The notes: generated by a model not told the origin, from the sequence alone. 64,000 nt of DNA from Polaribacter huanghezhanensis (GCF_030444335.1 NZ_CP128595.1:1054001-1118000); one strand, 5' to 3'. Counted from the stretch's first letter, positions 45,066 through 54,959 are shown. Translations and numbers: made by a program.

Positions 45066-46523
45066 CTAAATTTCTTTTCGTAATCTAGCAACAGGAATAT
45101 CTAATTGCTCTCTATATTTGGCAATGGTTCTTCTGGCAATTGGGTATCCTTTTTCTTTTAAAACCAAAGATAATTTGTCATCTGTTAAAGGTTTTCTTTT
45201 GTCCTCATCTCCAATAACATTTTGTAATATTTTTTTAATTTCTCTCGTCGATACATCTTCTCCTTGATCGTTTTTCATCGATTCTGAGAAGAATTCCTTA
45301 ATCAATTTTGTTCCGTAAGGTGTAGAAACATATTTGCTATTTGCAACTCTAGAAACAGTAGAAATATCCATTTTAATTTGATCGGCAATATCTTTTAAAA
45401 TCATCGGTTTTAGCTTTCGCTCATCACCCGTTAAAAAATAATCATATTGATAATGCATAATGCTGTTCATGGTAACCAACAAGGTTTGTTGTCGTTGTCT
45501 AATGGCATCAATAAACCATTTTGCAGCATCTAATTTTTGTTTGATAAATTGCACAGCATCTTTCTGAGATTTTGATTTCTCCTTAGACTCTTGATATCCT
45601 TTAAGCATATTATTATACTCTTTCGATACATGCAATTCTGGGGCATTTCTAGAATTTAGCGTCAAATCTAATTCACCATCTATAATTTTGATAGAGAAAT
45701 CTGGAATAATTTGTTCTGCAAATTTATTATTACCTGCATAAGAACTGCCAGGTTTCGGATTTAACCTGCTAATTTCTTGAATAACTTCTTTAAGTTCTTC
45801 CTCAGAAATGGTAAACTTTTCCATTAATTTATTGTAATGTTTCTTTACAAAATGATCAAAAGAAGTTTCTAAAATAGCAATCGCCAAGGTTCTTACTTTT
45901 TGTGCTGATTTAGTTTTTAGTTGAATGATTAAACATTCTTTTAAATCTCTTGCACCAACACCAATTGGATCTAATTTCTGAACAACATTTACTAATAATT
46001 CAAGTACTTTTTCTTCGGTTGTAAATACATTTTGAGTAAAAGCTAAATCATCTACTAAATCCAAGAGATCTCTTCTGATATACCCGCTGTCATCAATACT
46101 ACCGACTAAAAATTCTGCAATACTTCTTTCTTCATCATTAAGACGAAACGTGTTTAGTTGGTTTTGCAATGATTGATGAAAAGAGGTGCCAGATGCATAC
46201 GGCATTTCTCTATCTTCATCATCTGCAGCATAATTATTTGCTTGTGTTTTATAATTAGGAATTTCATCATCACTCAAATATTCATCAATATTGATGTCTT
46301 CGGTGTCAATTTTTTCGTTCCCATCATCTTCGTATTCGTTTTCTAAAGAATCTTCAAAATCTTCGGGTTCTTCTTTGCCTGTATCTAATGCCGGATTTTC
46401 TTCTATTTCTTGTTTTAAACGCTCTTCAAAGGCTTGTGTAGGCAACTGAATTAACTTCATCAGCTGTATTTGCTGTGGAGATAATTTTTGTAGTAGCTTA
46501 AAATTTAAACTTTGTTTGAGCAT
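45066..46523 (-). CDS. rpoN: RNA polymerase sigma-54 factor
   Basis: 485 aa. N-terminal Gln-rich activator-interacting region (LSPQQIQLMKLIQLPTQAFEERLKQEIEENPAL), an acidic linker (about 45-110), the core-binding domain (about 125-320), and the RpoN box ARRTIAKYREQLDIPVARLRKEI at the very end. It recruits polymerase to -24/-12 promoters and needs enhancer-binding ATPases. It lies 21 bp after asnS and 3 bp before the PAP2-like gene. Confidence 0.95.
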   Translation of the reverse strand: MLKQSLNFKLLQKLSPQQIQLMKLIQLPTQAFEERLKQEIEENPALDTGKEEPEDFEDSLENEYEDDGNEKIDTEDINIDEYLSDDEIPNYKTQANNYAADDEDREMPYASGTSFHQSLQNQLNTFRLNDEERSIAEFLVGSIDDSGYIRRDLLDLVDDLAFTQNVFTTEEKVLELLVNVVQKLDPIGVGARDLKECLIIQLKTKSAQKVRTLAIAILETSFDHFVKKHYNKLMEKFTISEEELKEVIQEISRLNPKPGSSYAGNNKFAEQIIPDFSIKIIDGELDLTLNSRNAPELHVSKEYNNMLKGYQESKEKSKSQKDAVQFIKQKLDAAKWFIDAIRQRQQTLLVTMNSIMHYQYDYFLTGDERKLKPMILKDIADQIKMDISTVSRVANSKYVSTPYGTKLIKEFFSESMKNDQGEDVSTREIKKILQNVIGDEDKRKPLTDDKLSLVLKEKGYPIARRTIAKYREQLDIPVARLRKEI

Positions 46524-46544
46524 TTATTTTTTTATAAAATAATA

Positions 46545-47978
46545 TTAAAATTCTGCGTTTTGTGGCGTTCTTGGAAATGGAATTACATCTCTAATGTTTC
46601 CCATTCCGGTTGTAAACTGGACCAATCTTTCAAATCCTAAACCAAACCCAGAATGTACTGCTGTTCCATATTTACGAAGATCTAAATACCACCATAATTC
46701 TTTTTCATCAATATCTAAAGCAGCCATTTTTTCTTTCAAAACATCTAAGCGTTCTTCTCTTTGAGAACCACCAACAATTTCCCCAATTCCAGGAAACAAT
46801 ACATCCATGGCTCTTACCGTTTTTCCATCTTCATTTAAACGCATGTAAAATGCTTTTATAGTTGCAGGATAATCAAATAAAATTACCGGACATTTAAAGT
46901 GTTTTTCTACTAAGAAACGTTCGTGTTCAGATTGTAAATCTGCACCCCATTCGTTAATTGGATATTGAAATTTCTTCTTTTTATTTGGTTTGCTATTGCG
47001 TAAAATATCAATCGCTTCTGTATAACTAACTCGTTTAAAATTATTTTCAGTAATAAAACGAAGTTTTTCTAATAAAGACATTTCACTTCGTTCGGCTTGT
47101 GGTTTTGTTTTCTCTTCTTGTGTTAAACGTTCGTCCAAAAACGTTAAATCATCTTTGCAAGTTTCTAATACATCCGCTAAAACCGATTTGATAAAATCTT
47201 CTGCTAAATCCATATTGCCGTCTAAATCCATAAAAGCAACTTCTGGTTCTATCATCCAAAATTCTGCTAAATGACGTGTTGTATTTGAGTTTTCTGCTCT
47301 AAAAGTTGGGCCAAAAGTATATACTTTTCCGAGTGCCATTGCAAAGGTTTCTGCTTCTAACTGACCAGAAACGGTTAAGTTGGTTTCTTTCCCAAAAAAA
47401 TCTTGTTTGTAATCGATGTTTCCGTCTTTATCAACTGGAGCTTTGTTGGTTTCAAAAGCAGAAACGCCAAACATTTCTCCGGCTCCTTCTGCATCAGATC
47501 CTGTAATTATCGGCGTGTTTACATAATTAAATCCGTTTTTTTGAAAGTATGTATGCACGGCAAAAGAAAGTGCAGAACGAACCCTCATTACTGCACTAAA
47601 TGTATTTGTTCTTATACGTAAATGTGCATTTTCTCTTAAAAATTCTAAGCTGTGTTTTTTAGGTTGAATTGGAAATTCATCCGCATTAGAATCTCCTAAA
47701 ATTTGGATTTCAGAAACTTGAATTTCTACACTTTGCCCTTTTCCTTGGCTTTCAACTAAAGTTCCTTTTACACTTACTGCCGCACCTGTTGTAATTCTTT
47801 TAATTGTGGCTTCATCTGTCTTTTCAAAATCTATTACACATTGAATATTATGAATCGTAGAGCCATCATTTAAAGCAATAAAACGATTGCTTCTAAAAGT
47901 TCTAACCCAACCGTTTACGGTTACTTCTTGTAAAATTTTCTTTGCTTGTAATAATTCTAATACGCTACTTCTAATCAT
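46545..47978 (-). CDS. asnS: Asparaginyl-tRNA synthetase
   Basis: 477 aa class IIb synthetase charging tRNA-Asn. N-terminal OB-fold (about 15-115, [21 protein letters not shown]), then the class II core with [26 protein letters not shown] (motif 2) and [27 protein letters not shown] (motif 3). The frame opens at 48029, but that codon lies in a -7 box; the ATG at 47978 is chosen ([10 protein letters not shown]). Head of the asnS-rpoN-PAP2-like operon. Confidence 0.95.
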   Translation of the reverse strand: MIRSSVLELLQAKKILQEVTVNGWVRTFRSNRFIALNDGSTIHNIQCVIDFEKTDEATIKRITTGAAVSVKGTLVESQGKGQSVEIQVSEIQILGDSNADEFPIQPKKHSLEFLRENAHLRIRTNTFSAVMRVRSALSFAVHTYFQKNGFNYVNTPIITGSDAEGAGEMFGVSAFETNKAPVDKDGNIDYKQDFFGKETNLTVSGQLEAETFAMALGKVYTFGPTFRAENSNTTRHLAEFWMIEPEVAFMDLDGNMDLAEDFIKSVLADVLETCKDDLTFLDERLTQEEKTKPQAERSEMSLLEKLRFITENNFKRVSYTEAIDILRNSKPNKKKKFQYPINEWGADLQSEHERFLVEKHFKCPVILFDYPATIKAFYMRLNEDGKTVRAMDVLFPGIGEIVGGSQREERLDVLKEKMAALDIDEKELWWYLDLRKYGTAVHSGFGLGFERLVQFTTGMGNIRDVIPFPRTPQNAEF

Positions 47979-48026
47979 CTTCTTAAAATAAAAAATTAAC
48001 ACGATTACTAAGGTAATAATGAAAGA

Positions 48027-48057
48027 CAAAGATACCTTTTTAGCGTAAAATTAACAA
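48027..48057 (-). promoter_or_regulatory. Promoter of the asnS-rpoN operon
   Basis: On the minus strand TTG (48055-48057), a 20-bp spacer and TATCTTTG (48027-48034), about 48 bp before the ATG at 47978. Confidence 0.65.
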
Positions 48058-48084
48058 CGAAACGCTTGTTAATAAAATTTGAAT

Positions 48085-50466
48085 TTATTCTGCTTCCTCT
48101 TCCTTGTTTTCCTTGGGTGGAAAAATTTTCATAGAAGGTTCTTTAAATACTTTCTTGTTGGTAATTTTCTTTTCAAAAGAAAGCAATAAAGAGGGCAATA
48201 ATAACAGGTTAGAAACCATTGCAAAAAGTAAAGTTACAGAAACTAAACCACCTAATGCAATTGTACCTCCAAAGCTAGAAACGGTAAAGACTAAAAATCC
48301 AAAAAACAAGACAATTGATGTGTAAAACATGCTCACTCCGGTTTCTCTTAACGCGCTATAAACAGATTTTTTAATTCGCCAATTGTTGGCTTGTAATTCT
48401 TGTCTGTATTTTGCTAAAAAGTGAATGGTATCATCCACAGAAATACCAAAAGCAATACTAAATACTAATATGGTTGATGGTTTTATTGGAATGCCAATAA
48501 AGCCCATTAATCCGGCAGTAATTAATAAAGGCAACATGTTTGGAATCAAAGAAATTAAAATCATTTGATAGGATCTAAACATCCAAGCCATAAAAAGGGC
48601 AATTAATAAAATGGCGAGTGATAAAGAAAGAATTAAATTGTTGATTAAATAATTGGTTCCTTTTAAAAATACCAATGCTTTTCCAGTTAAGTGCACATCA
48701 AATTTATCTGAAGGAAATTCTTTTGCAATTACAGCATTTAATCGATCTTGAATAATCGTCATTTTATCGGTTCCAACATCTTTCATAAAAGTGGTAATTC
48801 TAGCGTATCTGCCAGTAGAATCAACAAAATTAGTTAGCATTTTAGAGTTGTTGTTAGAGTTTTTTGTGTACGCAAAAATATAACTTTGCTCTTGTGATGT
48901 TGGCAATTGATAATATTTTGGATTGCCTAAATAATACGCTTGCTTAGAGTATTTCACCAAATTTGTAATAGAAATTGGTTTAGATAGTTCAGGAAAAGAT
49001 TCAATAATTTCGTTAATTTCTTCCATCTTTTTTAGCGTAGAAAGTTTCATAACCCCTTTTTCTTTTTTGGTGTCAATAAAAATTTCTAAAGGCATAATTC
49101 CGCCAAATTCCTTCTCAAAAAACTTAATGTCTTTATAAAATTGCGTGCCTTTAGGCATGTCTTCAATCAAGCTTCCAGAAACTCTAATTTGATAAATTCC
49201 TATAATTCCAAAAATGATAAAAATAACTGCTGTAATATAAATTGCAATTCGGTTATGACGAACCATTTTTTCCATCCATTTTACAATAGTGTCTATCCAT
49301 TTTTTTTCTAAATGATTTAGATGCTTTTTCTTTGGTAAAGGCATAAAGCTGTAGATAATCGGAATGATTAACAAGGCTAAAACAAAAATGCTGATGATAT
49401 TTATAGAGGCTAAAACTCCAAATTGTTGCAGCAATTCACTCTTTACAAAAATAAAAGTTGCAAATCCAGAAGCTGTTGTAATATTGGTCATTAAAGTGGC
49501 ATTTCCAACTTTAGAAATAACGCGTTGTAATGATTTTGCTTGATTACCGTGTTTCTTAACTTCTTGCTGATATTTATTGATTAGAAAAATAGCATTAGGA
49601 ACTCCGATTACAATAATTAAAGGCGGAATTAAAGCGGTTAAAACGGTAATTTCATATCCAAATAAACCAATAAATCCAAATGCCCAAGTAACGCCAATCA
49701 TTACGACTAAAAGTGTAATAAAAGTTGCTCGATACGAACGGAAAAAGAAAAAGAAAATAACTGCTGTAATCAATAAAGCACCAACAACAAACCATAAAAT
49801 TTCATCTTGTATGTTTTGAGAATTTAAGGTTCGTATGTAAGGCATTCCAGAAACATGAACTTGTAAATTGTGCTCTTTTTCAAATTTTTTGATAGTTGGA
49901 ATTAAAGTATTAAAGACAAAATCTCTACGAACTGGCGTATTTACTATTTTTTTATTGATATAAATTGCAGTTTGAACCGTTCCCGTTTTTTTATTATATA
50001 ATAAATTGTCATAAAAAGGAAGATTCTCAAACAACTGTTTCTTTATTGCTGAAACTTCTTTTTGGGTGGTTGGAGTTTTATTTAATAAGGGCTCTAAAAC
50101 AAATTTCCTATTCTTTCTGTCAGCTTTTAATTCTTGAACATCCGCAATAGAAACAGAAAAGGCTACTTCATTAGAAGCATCAATTTCTTTGGTAAGATCA
50201 TTCCAAGCATTAAACTTTTCTGGAGTAAATAAAGTAGTATCTTTTACGGCAAGGATGATTAAATTTCCTTCTTCACCAAAAATTTTTAAAAACTGATTGT
50301 ATTCTATATTGGCTTCATGATTTTCTGGCAGTAAGTTTGCTTCTGTATATGAAAATTTCATATACTTCATTTGTGTAGCCAAGAAAGCTGTAAAAGCAGC
50401 AACTAATACTAAAACAAGATACCTGTTTCTCAATATCAATCCGGCAACTTTGGTCCAAAAATTCAT
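48085..50466 (-). CDS. MMPL/RND-superfamily transporter
   Basis: 793 aa with about 12 membrane segments in two halves. Each half begins with a single helix and a large extracytoplasmic domain, then a five-helix bundle. FSIAFGISVDDTIHFLAKYRQEL (about 690-712) contains the RND-type acidic pair in the fourth helix of the second half; the first half has IGVPNAIFLINKYQQEV. An acidic tail ends the protein. Probably exports lipids or other hydrophobic cargo (inference). The ATG at 50466 is chosen over a TTG at 50484 that lies inside a -7 box. Confidence 0.88.
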   Translation of the reverse strand: MNFWTKVAGLILRNRYLVLVLVAAFTAFLATQMKYMKFSYTEANLLPENHEANIEYNQFLKIFGEEGNLIILAVKDTTLFTPEKFNAWNDLTKEIDASNEVAFSVSIADVQELKADRKNRKFVLEPLLNKTPTTQKEVSAIKKQLFENLPFYDNLLYNKKTGTVQTAIYINKKIVNTPVRRDFVFNTLIPTIKKFEKEHNLQVHVSGMPYIRTLNSQNIQDEILWFVVGALLITAVIFFFFFRSYRATFITLLVVMIGVTWAFGFIGLFGYEITVLTALIPPLIIVIGVPNAIFLINKYQQEVKKHGNQAKSLQRVISKVGNATLMTNITTASGFATFIFVKSELLQQFGVLASINIISIFVLALLIIPIIYSFMPLPKKKHLNHLEKKWIDTIVKWMEKMVRHNRIAIYITAVIFIIFGIIGIYQIRVSGSLIEDMPKGTQFYKDIKFFEKEFGGIMPLEIFIDTKKEKGVMKLSTLKKMEEINEIIESFPELSKPISITNLVKYSKQAYYLGNPKYYQLPTSQEQSYIFAYTKNSNNNSKMLTNFVDSTGRYARITTFMKDVGTDKMTIIQDRLNAVIAKEFPSDKFDVHLTGKALVFLKGTNYLINNLILSLSLAILLIALFMAWMFRSYQMILISLIPNMLPLLITAGLMGFIGIPIKPSTILVFSIAFGISVDDTIHFLAKYRQELQANNWRIKKSVYSALRETGVSMFYTSIVLFFGFLVFTVSSFGGTIALGGLVSVTLLFAMVSNLLLLPSLLLSFEKKITNKKVFKEPSMKIFPPKENKEEEAE

Positions 50467-50481
50467 GCGTAAAAATTTATG

Positions 50482-50489
50482 CAAATGTA
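50482..50489 (-). promoter_or_regulatory. -7 box of the MMPL gene
   Basis: TACATTTG on the minus strand, 15 bp before the ATG. Its terminal TTG is in frame and imitates a start codon. No clear -33 element. Confidence 0.45.
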
Positions 50490-50514
50490 GGAAATGTTTA
50501 AGAACCTAACACAT

Positions 50515-50548
50515 AAAAAAAGGAGCGTTCTAAAACGCTCCTTTTTTT
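50515..50548. terminator. Terminator behind frr
   Basis: AGGAGCGTT (50521-50529) and AACGCTCCT (50534-50542) around CTAA, with A and T tracts on both flanks. On the minus strand it lies after frr; its other end points away from the MMPL gene start. Confidence 0.85.
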
Positions 50549-50570
50549 AATAATATTGAATATTTGTTTA

Positions 50571-51125
50571 TTAAACGGTCATAATTTCTTTTTCTTTCAC
50601 CTCAAGAATAGTGTCCGTTTCTTTTACAAATTTATCTGTTAAAGTTTGCACTTCTGTTTCAGAAACTTTCTTTAAATCATCAGAAACGTCTAATTTCTTA
50701 ATTTCGTTATTTGCATCTTTACGCGCATTTCTAATTCCAATTTTTGCATGTTCTCCCTCCGCTTTTGCTTGTTTAGATAAATTGATTCGGCGTTCTTCTG
50801 TTAAAGGCGGAACGTTAATCATAATAATGTCACCATTATTCATCGGATTAAAACCCAAGTTTGCTGCCTGAATGGCTTTTTCAATTTCTTGCAACATGTT
50901 TTTTTCCCAAGGTTGAACACTAATGGTTCTTGGGTCTGGAGTATTTACATTTGCAACTTGACTTAACGGTGTTTGAGAACCGTAATAATCTACCATAACA
51001 TTTGCTAACATTGCAGGTGTTGCTTTTCCTGCTCTAATAGCTCTTAATTCTTTTATTAAATGCTCAATTGCATTTTGCATTTGTTCTTTTGTGCTGTCTA
51101 AAATAAACTCAATTTCTTCGTTCAT
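50571..51125 (-). CDS. frr: Ribosome recycling factor
   Basis: 184 aa, normal. Three-helix L shape: HLIKELRAIRAGKATPAMLANVMVDYYGSQTPLSQVANVNTPDPRTI covers the first helix and the domain II strands, and NVPPLTEERRINLSKQAKAEGEHAKIGIRNARKDAN is the diagnostic helix. It splits post-termination ribosomes with EF-G. It lies 29 bp after pyrH, the common pyrH-frr pairing, and is followed by a hairpin. Confidence 0.97.
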   Translation of the reverse strand: MNEEIEFILDSTKEQMQNAIEHLIKELRAIRAGKATPAMLANVMVDYYGSQTPLSQVANVNTPDPRTISVQPWEKNMLQEIEKAIQAANLGFNPMNNGDIIMINVPPLTEERRINLSKQAKAEGEHAKIGIRNARKDANNEIKKLDVSDDLKKVSETEVQTLTDKFVKETDTILEVKEKEIMTV

Positions 51126-51154
51126 TACTTAAAATTTTATAAAATATTTGCTAA

Positions 51155-51862
51155 TTAATTATCAACAATTGTTCCTATTTTTTCTCCAGAAACTAGTTTT
51201 AATAAGTTTCCTTTTGTATTCATATCAAAAACAATAATAGGCAATTTATTTTCTTCACTTAATGTAAAAGCAGTCATGTCCATTACTTTTAACCCTTTCT
51301 CTATAACTTCTTTAAAAGTAATAGTATCAAATTTTATGGCATCTATATTTTTTTCTGGATCTGAAGTGTAGATTCCATCAACACGAGTTCCTTTTAAAAT
51401 TGCGTCAGCATTGATTTCGATAGCTCTTAAAACGGCAGCAGTATCTGTCGTAAAATATGGATTTCCTGTTCCAGCTCCAAAAATAACAACGCGTCCTTTT
51501 TCTAAATGACGAACTGCTCGTCTCTTAATAAAAGGCTCTGCGACTTGTTCCATTTTTATAGCGGTTAGCAATCTTGTTTTAACACCAGCAGATTCAATAG
51601 CGCTTTGTAATGCCAATCCATTTATACACGTGGCAAGCATTCCCATATAATCTCCCTGAACACGATCCATTCCGTTACTCGCTCCTGCAACTCCTCTGAA
51701 AATATTTCCACCGCCAATTACAATGGCAACTTCAATACCTTTTTCGACAACTTGTTTAATTTCTTTTGCATATTCTGATAAACGTTGCGGATCAATTCCA
51801 TAACTTCTATCGCCCATTAATGCTTCTCCGCTTAATTTTAAAAGAATTCTTTTGTATTGCAT
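51155..51862 (-). CDS. pyrH: UMP kinase
   Basis: 235 aa amino-acid-kinase-fold enzyme phosphorylating UMP to [18 protein letters not shown] at the N-terminus, [10 protein letters not shown] (about 50-59) for substrate binding, [32 protein letters not shown], then [27 protein letters not shown]. First gene of pyrH-frr, with a TATATTTG box upstream at 51915-51922. Confidence 0.96.
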   Translation of the reverse strand: MQYKRILLKLSGEALMGDRSYGIDPQRLSEYAKEIKQVVEKGIEVAIVIGGGNIFRGVAGASNGMDRVQGDYMGMLATCINGLALQSAIESAGVKTRLLTAIKMEQVAEPFIKRRAVRHLEKGRVVIFGAGTGNPYFTTDTAAVLRAIEINADAILKGTRVDGIYTSDPEKNIDAIKFDTITFKEVIEKGLKVMDMTAFTLSEENKLPIIVFDMNTKGNLLKLVSGEKIGTIVDN

Positions 51863-51914
51863 TTGTTGCTTTTGAATTTAAAAAGTTTCCACTTTCGTGA
51901 GAACAAAGGTTTGA

Positions 51915-51922
51915 CAAATATA
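51915..51922 (-). promoter_or_regulatory. Candidate -7 box for pyrH-frr
   Basis: TATATTTG on the minus strand, about 52 bp before the pyrH ATG. No clear -33 element. Confidence 0.5.
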
Positions 51923-51970
51923 AGAATTTCCTAGAAAGCTTTTTGTATTGATGATTATGATTTTGTAAAT

Positions 51971-51999
51971 AAAAAAACCATCCTAAAAAGGATGGTTTT
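51971..51999 (-). terminator. Terminator of rpsB-tsf
   Basis: AAACCATCC and GGATGGTTT around TAAAAA, followed on the minus strand by a T tract; 28 bp after the tsf stop. It separates rpsB-tsf from pyrH-frr. Confidence 0.85.
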
Positions 52000-52026
52000 A
52001 AATATAGTTCTTGAGAATTTTTAAGA

Positions 52027-52998
52027 TTACCCTAAAGTAACTCTTTTGAATCCACTAATAGAAACATCTCCATACGTTTTAACGTATTCTGCAACATTTT
52101 TCTTTTCGTCTTTAATAAAGACTTGATCCAATAAACATTGTTCTTGATCTAATGTTGTGTTATCAGAAATGAATCTTTCCATTTTACCTGGTAAAATTCT
52201 ATCCCAAATTTGTTCTGGCTTTCCTTCAGCTTTTAATTCTGCTTTTGCAGCTTCTTCAGCTTTAGCTAAAACAGCTTCAGTTAACTGAGCCATAGAAATA
52301 TATTGAGGAACATTTTTCAATGTTTTCCCTAATCTACCTAGTTCAATATTATCTTTTTCGATAACTGCAATTCTTGCTTCAGTTTCTGCAGCAATAAAAG
52401 CAGGATCAAAATCTTTATAAGATAAAGTTGTAGCTCCCATTGATGCAATTTGCATTGCAACATCTTTTGTTAAAACATCCGCATTATCAACAACGCTAGT
52501 TAAACCAACTATTGCAGCAATTTTACCAATGTGAGTATAAGAACCTACATAAGCAGCTTCAATTCTTTCAAAAGCAGTAATGTCTAATTTTTCACCAATA
52601 ACTCCAGTTTGCTCAACTAGTTTTTCTGCAACGGTCATTCCACCAAAATCAGCAGTTAAAAACTCTTCTTTGCTATTGTAATTTAAAGCGATGTCTGCAA
52701 ATTGACCAGCTAATGTTACGAAAGATTCATTTTTACCCACAAAATCAGTTTCACAAGCTAAAACGATAGCAACACCAGCAGTGTTGTCTGCGTTAATTTT
52801 TGTTACTGCAGCACCTTCTGTAGATTCTCTATCAGCTCTTTTTGCAGCAATTTTCTGACCTTTTTTACGTAAAACATCAATTGCTTTATCAAAGTTTCCT
52901 TCTGCCTCTACTAATGCCTTTTTACAGTCCATCATTCCAGCTCCAGTTGCTTCTCTTAATTTTTTAACATCAGCAGCACTAATCTTTACTGTTTCCAT
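52027..52998 (-). CDS. tsf: Elongation factor Ts
   Basis: 323 aa. UBA-like N-terminus with KKLREATGAGMMDCKKALVEAEG, the EF-Tu contact loop CETDFVGKNESF (about 80-91), and the repeated core. It acts as the nucleotide exchange factor for EF-Tu. Length is at the longer end for the family, as is common in Bacteroidetes. It lies 24 bp after rpsB. Confidence 0.96.
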   Translation of the reverse strand: METVKISAADVKKLREATGAGMMDCKKALVEAEGNFDKAIDVLRKKGQKIAAKRADRESTEGAAVTKINADNTAGVAIVLACETDFVGKNESFVTLAGQFADIALNYNSKEEFLTADFGGMTVAEKLVEQTGVIGEKLDITAFERIEAAYVGSYTHIGKIAAIVGLTSVVDNADVLTKDVAMQIASMGATTLSYKDFDPAFIAAETEARIAVIEKDNIELGRLGKTLKNVPQYISMAQLTEAVLAKAEEAAKAELKAEGKPEQIWDRILPGKMERFISDNTTLDQEQCLLDQVFIKDEKKNVAEYVKTYGDVSISGFKRVTLG

Positions 52999-53022
52999 GT
53001 TATGTATATTTTTTAATTATAA

Positions 53023-53883
53023 TTATTTTGTTTCTTCAGTTGAAGTTTCAGCTTTCGTAGTTTTTTTAGCTTTTGGAGTTTCAGTTGTTTCAGCAACAAC
53101 CTCTTCTTTAACCGCCTTTACTTTTTTAGCTTTTGGAGCTTCAGTTGTTTCAGTAACAACTTCTTCCTTAACTTCTTTCGTCTTTTCTTTTCCCGCTTTT
53201 CTTTCAGATAAACCGTTTGCAATAGCATCCGTAATAAAACTCAATACTTTTTCAATAGATTTAGATGCATCATCGTTTGATGGAATCACAAAATCAATTG
53301 GTCTAGGATCAGAATTGGTATCAACCATAGCAAAAATTGGAATGTTTAAGTTTTGAGCTTCTGCAACTGCAATGTGCTCTTTCTTAACATCAACTACAAA
53401 AATTGCGCCTGGTAAACGAGTCATATCAGTAATAGAACCTAAATTCTTTTCTAATTTTTCTCTTTGACGGTTGATTTGTAATTTTTCTCTTTTTGACAAT
53501 GCATCAAAAGATCCATCTAACTTCATTCTATCAATAGTCGCCATTTTCTTAACAGCTTTTCTAATAGTTACAAAGTTGGTTAACATTCCACCAGGCCATC
53601 TTTCAGTAATGAAAGGCATGCTGATGCTTTTTGCTTTTTCTGCAACGATGTCTTTTGCTTGTTTTTTAGTTGCAACAAATAAAATTTTTCTACCTGAATT
53701 AGCGATTTTCTCTAATGCAGCAGCAGTTTCTTCTATTTTTGCAGCTGTTTTATACAAATCGATGATGTGTACACCATTACGTTCTGTATAAATGTAAGGA
53801 GCCATGTTTGGATCCCATTTTCTAGTTAAGTGACCAAAATGCACTCCACTATCTAGTAATTCTTTAATGTTTACTTTTGCCAT
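53023..53883 (-). CDS. rpsB: 30S ribosomal protein S2 with repetitive C-terminal tail
   Basis: 286 aa. S2 core at 1-235: LLDSGVHFGHLTRKWDPNMAPYIYTERNGVHIIDL, RWPGGMLTNFVTIRKAV and PIFAMVDTNSDPRPIDFVIPSNDDA. The last 50 residues form a charged extension made of two near-identical 20-residue units (KEEVV-ETTE-PKAKK). This tail comes from a 60-bp tandem DNA duplication (53062-53112 and 53122-53172). First gene of rpsB-tsf; rpsI is upstream with a 149-bp gap, in which I found no clear promoter. Confidence 0.96.
   Translation of the reverse strand: MAKVNIKELLDSGVHFGHLTRKWDPNMAPYIYTERNGVHIIDLYKTAAKIEETAAALEKIANSGRKILFVATKKQAKDIVAEKAKSISMPFITERWPGGMLTNFVTIRKAVKKMATIDRMKLDGSFDALSKREKLQINRQREKLEKNLGSITDMTRLPGAIFVVDVKKEHIAVAEAQNLNIPIFAMVDTNSDPRPIDFVIPSNDDASKSIEKVLSFITDAIANGLSERKAGKEKTKEVKEEVVTETTEAPKAKKVKAVKEEVVAETTETPKAKKTTKAETSTEETK
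53062..53172. repeat. rpsB: 60-bp-period tandem repeat inside rpsB
   Basis: Copies at 53062-53112 and 53122-53172 are aligned at exactly 60 bp and differ at only a handful of positions. The repeat keeps the reading frame and encodes the charged C-terminal tail of S2. Confidence 0.8.
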
Positions 53884-54032
53884 TGTTTACTTTCTTTTAA
53901 TTGTAGCAATAAGTAAGTAGCCTTATAAAAAGAGTCTTACCTATTTAGATGCTAAACTGTTTATTTAAATTATAAATGAACAATTCACTGCCACGTTTGA
54001 ATAGAAATATCGAAATAAATTCGAGTATGCTA

Positions 54033-54419
54033 TTAACGTTTCGAGAATTGGAACTTTTTTCTTGCTTTTTTCTGACCAAATTTCTTTCTTTCTACCATTC
54101 TTGGATCTCTTGTTAATAATCCATGAGGTTTTAAAAGCGCTTTGTCTTCTTCGTTTATAGAAACTAATGCTCTAGTAATTGCTAAACGAATTGCTTCTGC
54201 TTGACCAGTTACACCACCACCAAAAACATTTACTTTAATGTCATAAGACGTTAAGTTATCTGTTAATTGTAAAGGTTGTTGAACTTTATATTGTAAAGTT
54301 GAAGTGGTAAAGTAATTTGTAAACTCTCTTTTGTTGATCGTAATATTACCTTTCCCTTTTGTAAGATAAATACGAGCAACAGCTGTTTTTCTTCTCCCTA
54401 TTTTGTGTACAGTTTCCAT
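54033..54419 (-). CDS. rpsI: 30S ribosomal protein S9
   Basis: 128 aa. It starts METVHKIGRRKTAVARIYLTKGKGNITINKR and ends in the conserved basic tail KKFGQKKARKKFQFSKR, whose C-terminal Lys-Arg reaches the P-site tRNA. VFGGGVTGQAEAIRLAITRALV is the central signature. Its ATG overlaps the rplM stop by one base (TAATG), a translational coupling. Confidence 0.97.
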   Translation of the reverse strand: METVHKIGRRKTAVARIYLTKGKGNITINKREFTNYFTTSTLQYKVQQPLQLTDNLTSYDIKVNVFGGGVTGQAEAIRLAITRALVSINEEDKALLKPHGLLTRDPRMVERKKFGQKKARKKFQFSKR

Positions 54420-54874
54420 TATCTAAGATCGTTAAGGTTAATAGCTTTTGGTTCTTGAGCAGTGTGAAGGTGCTCAGTCCCAGCATATACATATAAATTT
54501 CTAAAAAGAGCTGCTCCTAATTTGTTTTTAGGTAACATTCCTTTTACTGCTTTTTCGATCAATCTTGTAGGATCTTTCTCAAACATTTCTGTTGCAGTTA
54601 GCGATCTTTGCCCACCAGGATATCCTGTGTGACGGATGTACGATTTATCAGCCCATTTGTTTCCAGAAAGGGTGATTTTTTCTGCGTTAATTACGACAAC
54701 ATTATCACCACAATCTACGTGAGGTGTAAAGTTGGTTTTGTATTTACCTCTAATTAGCATTGCTATTTTAGAAGCAAGACGACCTAATGTTTGCCCGTCC
54801 GCATCAACAACCAACCACTCTTTATTGGCAGTTTCTTTGTTTGCTGATACTGTTTTGTAACTTAATGTGTTCAT
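54419..54874 (-). CDS. rplM: 50S ribosomal protein L13
   Basis: 151 aa. WLVVDADGQTLGRLASKIAMLIRGKYKTNFTPHVDCGDNVVVINAEKI is the standard L13 start, and MLPKNKLGAALFRNLYVYAGTEHLHTAQEP the C-terminal signature. Operon with rpsI, with a strong promoter upstream. Confidence 0.97.
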   Translation of the reverse strand: MNTLSYKTVSANKETANKEWLVVDADGQTLGRLASKIAMLIRGKYKTNFTPHVDCGDNVVVINAEKITLSGNKWADKSYIRHTGYPGGQRSLTATEMFEKDPTRLIEKAVKGMLPKNKLGAALFRNLYVYAGTEHLHTAQEPKAINLNDLR

Positions 54875-54928
54875 TACACTTTAGTTTTTGTCAATTAATA
54901 AATAAAAATTTCCCTTAAAAAAGGTCTG

Positions 54929-54959
54929 CAAAGGTACAACTAAATATTAAATTGACAAA
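54929..54959 (-). promoter_or_regulatory. Promoter of rplM-rpsI
   Basis: On the minus strand TTTG (54956-54959), a 19-bp spacer and TACCTTTG (54929-54936): a full Bacteroidetes consensus promoter. The remaining 170 bp up to the DUF5916 gene show nothing else. Confidence 0.75.

Noticed and set aside
53040..53190. Repeat array as mobile element or CRISPR
   Set aside because: The two 60-bp units are in frame within rpsB and encode its tail.
53884..54032. Structured autoregulatory leader of rpsB
   Set aside because: The 149-bp gap shows no convincing conserved hairpin or motif that I could verify by eye.
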